Shown piece after piece: positions 27,473 to 35,283 of a stretch of DNA of 64,000 nucleotides (position 1 is its first letter; each line of letters begins with the position of its first letter). The notes beneath the pieces are model-generated. The model was not told the DNA's origin. It did no database searches and saw nothing but the letters and a program-made list of their open reading frames with translations. The DNA is from Iodidimonas muriae. Its GTDB lineage: Bacteria; Pseudomonadota; Alphaproteobacteria; Sphingomonadales; Rhodothalassiaceae. The stretch is from contig NZ_BMOV01000003.1 of NCBI RefSeq assembly GCF_014647255.1, positions 62,001-126,000 on the forward strand. The letters are read 5' to 3'. Both the position numbers and the translations under genes were made by a program.

Positions 27473-27955
27473 TTATTTTTGCGGCAAAGGCAGCGGCACG
27501 CCGGGCACACGCTTGGATGACCGAATGGTCAAAGAGGTTTTGACGCTTTCCACATTTGCCGAAGAGGTTAATTGGGAGGTCAGGAAACGCTGGAATTCCG
27601 CCAAATCGCGCGCAACGATTTTCAGGATGAAGTCGATCTCGCCATTGAGCATGAAACATTCACGCACCAAGGGCCAATCCGCAACATGCTTCTCAAAGGC
27701 CTGAAGATCAGCATCTGCCTGGCTGCGCAAAGACACAAGGGCAAAAACGGTGATCCCGAAGCCCAGGGATTCCTGGTCGAGATCCGCATGATAGCCACGG
27801 ATAAAGCCGGCTTCTTCCAAAGCGCGTACGCGGCGAAGGCACGGCGGGGCAGTGATACCAACCCGTTCAGCCAAATCCACATTTGTGATACGGCCTTCGT
27901 CTTGCAGTGTGGTGAGAATTTTCATGTCCACTGCATCAAGTTTAACTCTGGGCAT
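27473..27955 (-). CDS. Lrp/AsnC family transcriptional regulator
   Basis: 160 residues. The N-terminal helix-turn-helix is LDAVDMKILTTLQDEGRITNV leading into DLAERVGITAPPCLRRVRALE (about residues 5-50); the C-terminal RAM ligand-binding domain includes VRECFMLNGEIDFILKIVARD near residue 95. Such proteins form octamers and respond to amino acids. It is divergent from the DUF2336-PAS gene across about 200 bases, where it may regulate itself. Target genes cannot be read from the sequence. Confidence 0.92.
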   Translation of the reverse strand: MPRVKLDAVDMKILTTLQDEGRITNVDLAERVGITAPPCLRRVRALEEAGFIRGYHADLDQESLGFGITVFALVSLRSQADADLQAFEKHVADWPLVRECFMLNGEIDFILKIVARDLAEFQRFLTSQLTSSANVESVKTSLTIRSSKRVPGVPLPLPQK

Positions 27956-28153
27956 GCCCCATCGCTCCATCAATTACCATATGAATGACTTTCAATCGTT
28001 CAGGCTGTGCACCGAACAACAATATTATAAGGTCTGCTTAGGAAATTGCCAAGATGGCCCGAAAAGAAAGATCAGGGTTTACCTCTTGACAAAGATAAGG
28101 GCAGAATCGCACAGGGGATGTGTGGACGCGCGACAATATCTAAGGCAGGGCCT

Positions 28154-29470
28154 ATGCAAAACGCGAACGGAGCGCTTACCAAAGCGGCAAGCAAATCCGA
28201 GTCGACCGAAGAAAAGACAGCGTTATTCACGGCGCTGGCTGACCGTTTGCTGACGGCTTCCTCCACCGAGGACGCCGAACGCCGTGCCTATTTCCTGCGT
28301 CTTTTGGAAAGCCTGATGGCCGAAGCCTCGGTGGTTGCACGGCAGAAACTGGCCGAACGCACCGCCGACATGACCACACCCCCGAAAGACCTGGCCTGTC
28401 TTTTGGCCCGCGATCGCGCGGATATTGCCGCCCCCATTTTGCGTAAAGTGCCCTTCAGCCCACCGGAACTGATCGAACTGGTGATGCAATCCGGCCCCGA
28501 ACATCACATCATAATTGCCAAACGCGCCGATCTGACATTGGATGTATGGCTGGCGCTTGCCCGTGTTGCGGCGCGGCGGGCACAGATTGAAGATACCGTC
28601 AAAAAAACGGCCCGGGAAGCCCCCAAGCCGGTGACCGGTTTTTCCGAAGCGCCGCCCCCTTCTTTTGAGGCGCAACAGGCACCAGAACCACCGCAGGCCC
28701 TTGAACCGCAACGGACGACGGCAGAGCCAAGCCGACCGGAAAAGGTGCAAGAAAAAGCTGCAGGGCAGATGCCTGAACAAGTCCTTGAACAGGCGCCCGA
28801 GCAAGTGCCTGAGCAGGCTCTCCATCACGCCCCGACGGGCAATGGCCCTGCACCTTCCCAAACTCACGGGCATGACGAACATAAGCTGATTTCCACCCCC
28901 TATCGGCAGCCGACCATCGAGCCTTTGATCGACAAAAGTGACGACAGTTGGCAATTTGAAACCCGCCGCGATGGCACAATTCATCGCTTGTCCCCCAATG
29001 CAGAGATGGCTTTCGGGCGCGCAGCCCCATCGCTTTATGGCGATCAGTTCGCTGCCGCCTTACAAGCCCATGCCGCAGCCCCCGTCGACGACGAGATTTC
29101 CCCCGCCATGGCCCGCCATCGTCCCTTACGCGATCTAATCGTGGAAACACGGGTGGGGCAGGAAGCGCCCCGACGGTGGCGTTTGCGGGCACAGCCACGG
29201 TTTTCCTTTCCCGATGGACGGTTCGAGGGATATTCCGGCTCGGCGCGTGACATGGATATGGCGGCCCAGCCCGCACGCCCACCAAAAAGCCCCGAAGACC
29301 TGCTGGACCGCATGGCCTATGCTGCCGAGCGTTTGTCCCTGTCCACCACATCGCCGGAACTGGAAGACTATGCCCGCACCATGCGTGATTGTGTGGAAGC
29401 CCTGAAAACCATGCCCATGTCCGTGCGCATATCCGCCAGCCCTATGAGCGGCATCACAGACAGCGATTGA
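28154..29470 (+). CDS. DUF2336-like HEAT domain fused to a PAS-like domain
   Basis: 438 residues. Residues 15-150 are a DUF2336-like helical domain (VARQKLAERTADMTTPPKDL, CLLARDRADIAAPILRKVPF). A Pro/Gln/Glu-rich linker (about 160-245) contains a repeated EQ(V/A)LEQ/PEQ pattern. A PAS-like domain follows (about 265-375: WQFETRRDGTIHRLSPNAEM and GRFEGYSGSARDMD). The last 60 residues resemble the region that precedes a histidine kinase, but no kinase domain follows. ATG 28154 is preceded by AAGGCAGGG. A sensory adaptor without catalytic output is the most economical reading. Confidence 0.72.
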   Translation: MQNANGALTKAASKSESTEEKTALFTALADRLLTASSTEDAERRAYFLRLLESLMAEASVVARQKLAERTADMTTPPKDLACLLARDRADIAAPILRKVPFSPPELIELVMQSGPEHHIIIAKRADLTLDVWLALARVAARRAQIEDTVKKTAREAPKPVTGFSEAPPPSFEAQQAPEPPQALEPQRTTAEPSRPEKVQEKAAGQMPEQVLEQAPEQVPEQALHHAPTGNGPAPSQTHGHDEHKLISTPYRQPTIEPLIDKSDDSWQFETRRDGTIHRLSPNAEMAFGRAAPSLYGDQFAAALQAHAAAPVDDEISPAMARHRPLRDLIVETRVGQEAPRRWRLRAQPRFSFPDGRFEGYSGSARDMDMAAQPARPPKSPEDLLDRMAYAAERLSLSTTSPELEDYARTMRDCVEALKTMPMSVRISASPMSGITDSD

Positions 29471-29611
29471 CCCCCATCCATATCGGCCCCGAAACCGTTC
29501 CGGCCTTGCGTCCACAGGCTCGCTTGCCTAAATAAATCGCTCGGCCTTTCGCGGCCGCTTGTTATTCATCGAGATTTCAGCCCCCTTGCGGGCCCTTTCC
29601 GGAGTTGCGCC

Positions 29612-30583
29612 ATGCCCGAAACCCATCACAGCAAAGTTCTGATCATTGGATCGGGCCCGGCGGGCTATACCGCTGCAATCTATGCGGCCCGTGCCAATCT
29701 TGAGCCCACCATCGTGGCCGGATTGCAGCCCGGCGGACAATTGACCATCACCACCGATGTGGAAAATTATCCCGGCTTTGCCGACGTGATCCAAGGCCCG
29801 TGGCTGATGGAACAGATGAAGGCGCAAGCGGAACATGTGGGCACCAAGCTGATCAACGACATCATCACCGATGTGGATCTGGACAGCCGCCCCTTCAAAA
29901 TGGTGGGCGACAGCGGCACCCGTTATAGCGCGGATGCCATCATCATCGCCACCGGTGCACAGGCCCGCTGGCTGGGATTGCCTTCGGAAGAAACCTTCCA
30001 GGGATTTGGCGTTTCCGCCTGCGCCACCTGCGACGGATTTTTCTATCGCAACAAAGAAGTGGTGGTTGTGGGTGGCGGCAATACAGCGGTGGAAGAAGCC
30101 CTGTATTTGACCAATTTTGCATCCAAAGTCACTTTGGTGCATCGCCGCGATAGCCTGCGTGCCGAGAAAATTTTGCAAGACCGTTTGTTCGCCAATGAAA
30201 AGGTCTCGGTGATCTGGGATCATCAGGTGGAAGAAATCCTTGGCGACAAAGATCCGCTTGGCGTAACCGGCGTGCGCCTTGCCCATCGGGAAACCGGAGA
30301 AACACAGGATATTGCCACCCACGGCGTTTTCATCGCCATTGGCCACTCCCCCGCCACAGAGCTGTTCAAAGGCAAGCTAAAAATGGATTCCCACGGCTAT
30401 ATCCAAACGGCACCGGATTCCACAGCCACCGATATTCCCGGGGTTTATGCTGCAGGCGATGTGACCGATTCCGTCTATCGTCAGGCAGTAACGGCTGCGG
30501 GCATGGGCTGCATGGCAGCGCTGGAATCCGAGCGTTTCCTTGCCGCCCAATCGGTGGGCACCAAGGCCGCTGCGGCGGAATAA
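29612..30583 (+). CDS. trxB: Thioredoxin-disulfide reductase
   Basis: 323-residue flavoenzyme that reduces thioredoxin with NADPH. FAD loop [18 protein letters not shown] near residue 10, redox pair in [10 protein letters not shown] near residue 138, NADPH loop [15 protein letters not shown] near 153, and [20 protein letters not shown] near 275. Length and spacing are exactly those of bacterial TrxB. It is monocistronic and ends at a bidirectional terminator shared with the convergent flavin reductase gene. Confidence 0.96.
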   Translation: MPETHHSKVLIIGSGPAGYTAAIYAARANLEPTIVAGLQPGGQLTITTDVENYPGFADVIQGPWLMEQMKAQAEHVGTKLINDIITDVDLDSRPFKMVGDSGTRYSADAIIIATGAQARWLGLPSEETFQGFGVSACATCDGFFYRNKEVVVVGGGNTAVEEALYLTNFASKVTLVHRRDSLRAEKILQDRLFANEKVSVIWDHQVEEILGDKDPLGVTGVRLAHRETGETQDIATHGVFIAIGHSPATELFKGKLKMDSHGYIQTAPDSTATDIPGVYAAGDVTDSVYRQAVTAAGMGCMAALESERFLAAQSVGTKAAAAE

Positions 30584-30609
30584 GCAGCCTGATCCCCTTT
30601 ATCAACAAC

Positions 30610-30638
30610 AAGGCTTGGCTTTTATAGCCAAGCCTTTT
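30610..30638. terminator. Bidirectional terminator between trxB and flavin reductase
   Basis: Perfect ten-base stem AAGGCTTGGC / GCCAAGCCTT with a TTTTATA loop lies 27 bases after trxB and just after the convergent flavin reductase stop. T residues on either strand beyond the stem let it end both transcripts. Confidence 0.85.
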
Positions 30639-30646
30639 CGCGTTCT

Positions 30647-31177
30647 TCAGCCCAGCCCGCGCAATGCGCCTTCATGGAACACCAAAGGCTCTCCGGCACA
30701 GGTGGTGACGCGCTCCACGCGGCCCAGCAAAATGCGGTGATCGCCGCCGGGATAAAGGGCAAAGCGCCGACATTCAAACACCGCCAACGCCCCTTTGGGC
30801 ACCGGAATACCAAGGCGGGTTTCCTGGGTTTCACAATCACGAAAGCGATGTTCCCCCGGCCCGGCAAAAGCCTGCGCCACAGCGCTTTGATCCGCAGCCA
30901 GAACGCTGATGGCATAGGCATCGGCCTCGATAAAAGCCGGGGCAAAAGCGGAATGCTCTTCGATGCTCCACAAAACCAGCGGCGGATCAAGGCTGACAGA
31001 AGCAAAGCTGTTGATGGTAATGCCCACAGCTTGCCCTGCCATATCGAGGGCCGTGACCACGGCAACACCCGTGGGATAACGGCCCAAGGCAATGCGGAAA
31101 GCCCGCCGGTCTTCATCCACTGGCAGGCCATGATCATCATCAAAGGCAAAACTCAGGCTGTTTACGGCCTCATTCAT
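30647..31177 (-). CDS. Flavin reductase domain protein (HpaC-like)
   Basis: 176-residue flavin reductase or flavin-binding protein. FRIALGRYPTGVAVVTA near residue 27, ITINSFASVSLDPPLVLWSI near 53 and HRILLGRVERV near 145 are the family landmarks. Such proteins reduce FMN or FAD with NAD(P)H, often for a two-component monooxygenase, but no monooxygenase gene is adjacent. It follows the periplasmic MBL protein gene by about 50 bases on the same strand. Confidence 0.87.
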   Translation of the reverse strand: MNEAVNSLSFAFDDDHGLPVDEDRRAFRIALGRYPTGVAVVTALDMAGQAVGITINSFASVSLDPPLVLWSIEEHSAFAPAFIEADAYAISVLAADQSAVAQAFAGPGEHRFRDCETQETRLGIPVPKGALAVFECRRFALYPGGDHRILLGRVERVTTCAGEPLVFHEGALRGLG

Positions 31178-31230
31178 GCTGTGCTGTCATCCTGTTTTTT
31201 CTCGATCCTTAGCCGCGTGCCGGATAGCCC

Positions 31231-32151
31231 TTAATGATGGGCTGTCTCAAGGCTTTGATACACCGCCCGCAAAAAGGCTTCGGGATTGATAAAGCCTCCG
31301 CCCCATGTTTCGTCATACTCTGCCATGGGTTTGGCGGCGATCACCTGCTCAAGGCTTTGACCGTCTTCTCTCAAGGCGTTCACCCGATCGCGGGCTGTTT
31401 CCAGCACCTTCAGATAGCTTTCCACCTTCGGACGATCGGCCAAAGGCCCATGCCCACCGATAAAGGCCGTATCGGCATCGGCAAGAGCCAAAGCCTGTTT
31501 GATGCCCGTGATCACCCCATGAAGATTGCCGCCGCTGCCAAGATCGATAAAGGGATAGCGATCCACAAACAGCAAATCCCCCATATGGATCACATTGCTT
31601 TCGGTAAAGTGGATAAAGCTGTCGCCATCGGTATGGGCATGGGCCACATGATAAGCGCGGGCCTCTTCCCCCAAATGGAACGCCAGTTCATCATTGAAAC
31701 TTAAAACCGGCAGGGCTTCTTTGGGGCGGGCTTCCGTATTGCGCCGGGCATTTTCAAAGCGCTGCGGTTCAGAAAGCCGCTTATAGACATTGTCATGGGC
31801 AACGATCAGAACGCCCGCCTTGCCCAGATTTTCATTCCCGCCGGTATGGTCGCCGTGCCAATGGGTGTTGAGCAGGAATTTCACCGGCCCGCTTTCCAGC
31901 GCCTCGACAGCCTTCAAGATACGGTCCGTCAGCGGAGCAAACTGGTCGTCGATCAGCACAACACCATCTTCGGTGGTCAGCGCGCCGATATTGCCGCCTG
32001 CACCAAACAGCACATGCACATTACCGCCCACATGCTCGGTGCGGATATCCACATTTGAAAAATCATCCTGCGCCGCCACGGGGCCGCCAAAGGCCACGCC
32101 CAGCGCCAGCACGGCGCCCATGGTTTTCAAAAGAGCTGATGTCGGTTTCAT
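31231..32151 (-). CDS. Periplasmic MBL-fold metallo-hydrolase
   Basis: 306 residues with a clear signal peptide (MKPTSALLKTMGAVLALGV... with likely cleavage at VAAQ/DD). Zinc motif HWHGDHTGG near residue 105, HVAHAHTDGDSFIHF near 180 and IGGHGPLAD near 245 complete the two-metal site. It resembles exported SoxH-like or quinoprotein-relay MBL proteins rather than a dedicated beta-lactamase, though a B3-like activity cannot be excluded. Start ATG 32151 fits the signal peptide; the frame is open to 32190 inside the upstream ligase gene. Confidence 0.85.
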   Translation of the reverse strand: MKPTSALLKTMGAVLALGVAFGGPVAAQDDFSNVDIRTEHVGGNVHVLFGAGGNIGALTTEDGVVLIDDQFAPLTDRILKAVEALESGPVKFLLNTHWHGDHTGGNENLGKAGVLIVAHDNVYKRLSEPQRFENARRNTEARPKEALPVLSFNDELAFHLGEEARAYHVAHAHTDGDSFIHFTESNVIHMGDLLFVDRYPFIDLGSGGNLHGVITGIKQALALADADTAFIGGHGPLADRPKVESYLKVLETARDRVNALREDGQSLEQVIAAKPMAEYDETWGGGFINPEAFLRAVYQSLETAHH

Positions 32152-32164
32152 TGCCGTTTCCTTT

Positions 32165-33970
32165 TCACTTACCTTTTGCCCCGCCACCATAAAGGGTTTC
32201 GATGCGGCTGCGATAGATCTTCCCGATCACATGCCTGCGAATTTTCAAAGTGGGGGTCATTTGTTCATTCTCGATAGAGAACGGCTCGTCGGCCAAAGCA
32301 AAGCGGCGCACTTTTTCCAGATTGGACAAGCGCTTATTGACACGGCTGATGGCGGCATCGATGGCCGTACGCAAATCCGGATCGGCAACAAGCGCCGCAT
32401 AATCGTTGGTTTTTCCGGTTTCTTTTGTCCAGCTTGCCAGCCATTCCGGGTCCGGCACCACAAGCCCCACAAGATACGGCTTGTCATCGCCATAAACCAT
32501 CACCTGCGCGATTTCCATTTCCAGAGCCAACATGCCCTCCACCCGCTGCGGAGAAACATTTTCGCCTTTATCGGAAACGATCAGGTCTTTCTTGCGGTCG
32601 GTAATCACCAGATGGCCATCTTCATCCAGAATCCCGATATCGCCGGTATGCAGCCAGCCGTCTTTGATGGTGTCGGCCGTGGCGCGTTCATCGCCCCAAT
32701 AGCCTTTCATCACCAAAGCGCCGCGCACCAGAATTTCCCCGTCATCGGCGATTGTCAGCTCCACGCCTTTCATGGGCGGGCCAACACTGTGGGTTTTGGA
32801 ATGGGTGGGGCGGTTCACCGAAATAATGGGGCCGGCCTCGGTCTGGCCATAGCCTTGCAACAAAGGCAGCCCAAGGCCCGTGAAAAACTCCCCCACATCC
32901 TTGTTCAGCGGCGCGCCGCCTGAAACCAGCGCCTTGAGCCGCCCGCCGAAACGCCGCCGCACCTTGGCCCGCACAAGGCGATCAAGCAGCTTGTCCTGTA
33001 TCCGTTCGAAAAAGCCCAGACGGCCGCCCTGCCGATGCCGCTTGATGCCCAGCGCCAAAGCCTTGTGGAACAGCTTTTCCTTATATCCGCCGTCTTTTTC
33101 CACCTGCCGCAAAACGCGGTTGCGCAACATTTCAAAGAGGCGCGGCACCACCACCATGATGGTGGGCTTTGTTTCGGCCATATTGCTGGCCAGCTTGTCT
33201 ATACCTTCGGCATAATAAATCTCGGCACCGATCGAAACCGGCAGGGCCTGCCCCGCCGAATGTTCATAGGCATGGCTCAAAGGCAAGAAAGACAAGAAGC
33301 GGTTGCCGCTTAACCCGATTTCCGACAACACATCACAGGCCCCCATGCAATTATGCAAAATCGCCCCATGATGGATCATCACACCCTTGGGTGCGCCGCC
33401 GGTGCCGGATGTATAGATCAAACACGCAACATCTTCGCGCAACAAGGTAGAGGTGGCTTCCCGCACCGCATCCACACAGGCGGGCTGTGCCGCCAGCACA
33501 TCGTCCCAGCGCAACATGCGGGCATTGATGCTTTGGGTCAGGCGCGGTTCTTCCATGGTGATAACAAATTCGGCACTATCGCTTAAATGCGCGGCAGGCA
33601 AAACCGTACGCGCCAGCTTGGCCGAGGAAACGATCACCCCTTTGGCGCGGCTGTTTTCCAGAATATGCTGATAATCGCTGGTGGTGGATGTGGTATAGGC
33701 GGGAACGGTGATAGCCCCCGCGGCCATGATGGCGAAATCGGCAATCAACCATTCGGGGCGGTTTTCCGAAATCAGCGCCACCCGGTCGCCCGCCTGCACC
33801 CCTTCCTTGATCAGGGCGCGAGACATCCGCGCCACCTGATCCACCACATCGTCCCAGCTCTGGGAACGAAACCGGCCTTCCGATTTTGCCCATAAAAACG
33901 GTTTTGTGCCGTTTTTCCGGGCTTGCTCAAACAGCATCTGGACCAAATTCTGATATTTTTCCGGGCCCAT
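32165..33970 (-). CDS. AMP-dependent long-chain acyl-CoA synthetase
   Basis: 601-residue adenylate-forming ligase of the FadD15/ACSL type, distinct from the FadD at 10.4-12.1 kb. P-loop IYTSGTGGAPKGVMIHHGA near residue 185, GYGQTEAGPIISVN near 365, TGDIGILDEDGHLVITDRKKD near 445, and a C-terminal region with ENEQMTPTLKIRRHVI. These enzymes activate long-chain fatty acids to acyl-CoA at the membrane. It is divergent from the PilZ gene across 166 bases. Confidence 0.9.
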   Translation of the reverse strand: MGPEKYQNLVQMLFEQARKNGTKPFLWAKSEGRFRSQSWDDVVDQVARMSRALIKEGVQAGDRVALISENRPEWLIADFAIMAAGAITVPAYTTSTTSDYQHILENSRAKGVIVSSAKLARTVLPAAHLSDSAEFVITMEEPRLTQSINARMLRWDDVLAAQPACVDAVREATSTLLREDVACLIYTSGTGGAPKGVMIHHGAILHNCMGACDVLSEIGLSGNRFLSFLPLSHAYEHSAGQALPVSIGAEIYYAEGIDKLASNMAETKPTIMVVVPRLFEMLRNRVLRQVEKDGGYKEKLFHKALALGIKRHRQGGRLGFFERIQDKLLDRLVRAKVRRRFGGRLKALVSGGAPLNKDVGEFFTGLGLPLLQGYGQTEAGPIISVNRPTHSKTHSVGPPMKGVELTIADDGEILVRGALVMKGYWGDERATADTIKDGWLHTGDIGILDEDGHLVITDRKKDLIVSDKGENVSPQRVEGMLALEMEIAQVMVYGDDKPYLVGLVVPDPEWLASWTKETGKTNDYAALVADPDLRTAIDAAISRVNKRLSNLEKVRRFALADEPFSIENEQMTPTLKIRRHVIGKIYRSRIETLYGGGAKGK

Positions 33971-34136
33971 TCGGCACTCCCCGTATTGATCTCGTTGTAA
34001 AATTCTGTGTTATTTGTTTTAGCTTTAGCGCTTGGTCGCTCGGCTTGGCAATAAAGACGGCAGGTTAAATGACAGATCGTTTCGGCCATGATCGGTCTTT
34101 AATGGCTGTAAAAGACGTGTAAGGAGTGCTTCCCGC

Positions 34137-34484
34137 ATGACATCCGAAGAACAAAACAGGCGCGCTGATGACCGGTTGCCGGTTCTATGGCACGGCACGA
34201 TTATCACCGTTGACGATCGCTCTGTTCCCTGTCGCGTTCTCGATGTGTCCTTGGCAGGAACCTATATCGAATGTGCCCTGACCGTCCGTCTGGGCGAAGA
34301 ACTGATCCTGATCATTCCCGAACTGGGGGAATTTGCCGGCGAGGTGCAGTGGATGCGCAATGGCTCTTTTGGCCTGGCGCTGGCCGCCGGCCCCGATCTT
34401 TTGCTCAAAAAAATCGCCGAAGATGACGAAACCTATCCCGGCCTTGCGGGGGTACGCACGGAAAAAGACGACCCCGCGCCATAA
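34137..34484 (+). CDS. PilZ domain protein
   Basis: 115 residues, a single PilZ domain that probably binds cyclic di-GMP. The arginine motif is NRRADDRLPV (residues 7-16) and the second motif DVSLAGTYIE near residue 38 matches D/NxSxxG. AAGGAG precedes the ATG. No output domain is attached, so it would act on a partner protein. The next genes on the strand are the exported protein and the gsp genes; a 94-bp repeat array begins 17 bases after the stop. Confidence 0.87.
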   Translation: MTSEEQNRRADDRLPVLWHGTIITVDDRSVPCRVLDVSLAGTYIECALTVRLGEELILIIPELGEFAGEVQWMRNGSFGLALAAGPDLLLKKIAEDDETYPGLAGVRTEKDDPAP

Positions 34485-34500
34485 CGCTCCCTCCCCACTC

Positions 34501-34597
34501 GTCACCCACCGGACACACCCTATCGGTCACCCCCGGACACACCTAAACCGTCACCCCCGGGCACATCTAAACCGTCACCCCCGGGCACACCTAAACC
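34501..34597 (+). repeat. Tandem 24-bp left-arm monomers
   Basis: Four near-identical units, each opening GTCACCC and reading on as (A/C)CCGG(A/G)CAC, begin at 34501, 34526, 34550 and 34574, giving spacings of 25, 24 and 24. Each equals the outer left arm of the 94-bp element that follows, as if only the first arm had been multiplied. Confidence 0.8.
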
Positions 34598-34879
34598 GTC
34601 ACCCCCGGACTTGATCCGGGGGTCCAGTCAACAGCGTGCCACCCTCCACCAGCGAAAGTCTGGATTCCCGCCTCAAGCCACCCCTCTCACGTCACCCCCG
34701 GACTTGATCCGGGGGTCCAGTCCGGCAACGCCGCCACCCTCCACCAGCGAAAGTCTGGATTCCCGGGTCAAGCCACCCCTCTCACGTCACCCCCGGACTT
34801 GATCCGGGGGTCCAGTCCGGCAACGCCGCCACCCTCCACCAGCGAAAGTCTGGATTCCCGGGTCAAGCCCGGGAATGAC
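34598..34879 (+). repeat. Three tandem 94-bp double-hairpin repeats
   Basis: Copies begin at 34598, 34691 and 34786. Each has a left hairpin CCCCCGGA-CTTGA-TCCGGGGG, a central GTCCAG...CTGGA pairing and a right hairpin TTCCCGGG-TCAAG-CCCGGGAA ending AATGAC, so the whole unit runs from GTCA to TGAC. The first two copies have lost the outer right arm, replaced by CAAGCCACCCCTCTCAC; the third is complete. Such GTCA/TGAC palindromic elements occur widely in alphaproteobacterial intergenic DNA. Confidence 0.85.
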
Positions 34880-35283
34880 GAAAGAAAAAGCACACACCCC
34901 GAAAATGGCAGGCAGATCACCCCGAAACAGCATAATAAATTGCCCCACCATCCTTGAAAAAGACACAAAATGGTGGCAAAAACCACACAGCCATAAGAAA
35001 AATACCGCTCAAAGCGTACCAATATCCTTAAAATAGTCTTACCAAAAATGGCAGAATATGCCCCAAATGTCCTGAGTGGTAAAACTTTGGTAAACACAGC
35101 ACGAAAAAAAGTAGAAAATGGCGGTTTTGCACGTCTTGACAGGGCTCGCGCTTTCATCCTAACTACATCCATCATGCTGAGAGGGGATGAGCGCCGTGTT
35201 TAGCGACCTGCTCGCGTCTGTATTTCTTTGCAAGCCGCTCTCGACGCAAGATGGACCTAACCTTGAACAAGGACGGACACACG
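34880..35283. other. AT-rich promoter region of the exported protein gene
   Basis: About 400 non-coding bases, visibly richer in A and T than the surroundings. They hold four AAAATGG(C/T)(A/G)G motifs (34902, 34967, 35045, 35115), two direct TGGTAAA boxes 11 bases apart (35077, 35088), an inverted TTACCAAA (35039) and a promoter at 35136-35165. A nine-codon ATG frame at 35174-35203 lies in the leader but has no convincing ribosome site. Confidence 0.5.
35136..35165 (+). promoter_or_regulatory. Probable sigma-70 promoter of the exported protein gene
   Basis: A perfect TTGACA at 35136-35141, an 18-base spacer and TAACTA at 35160-35165 suggest a transcript beginning near 35172 with a leader of about 110 bases. 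The weak -10 box and the paired TGGTAAA boxes about 42-60 bases upstream would suit an activated promoter. Confidence 0.5.

Noticed and set aside
31231-32151. Calling the exported MBL protein a beta-lactamase
   Set aside because: The zinc site alone does not distinguish it from SoxH-like and other exported MBL hydrolases, and there is no resistance context.
34501-34879. Appearance of a CRISPR array
   Set aside because: The units are adjacent without unique spacers, each unit is itself a double palindrome of 94 bases, and no cas genes are present.
35174-35203. Nine-codon leader peptide before the exported protein gene
   Set aside because: No ribosome site and no attenuator-like hairpins after it; short ATG frames of this length occur by chance.
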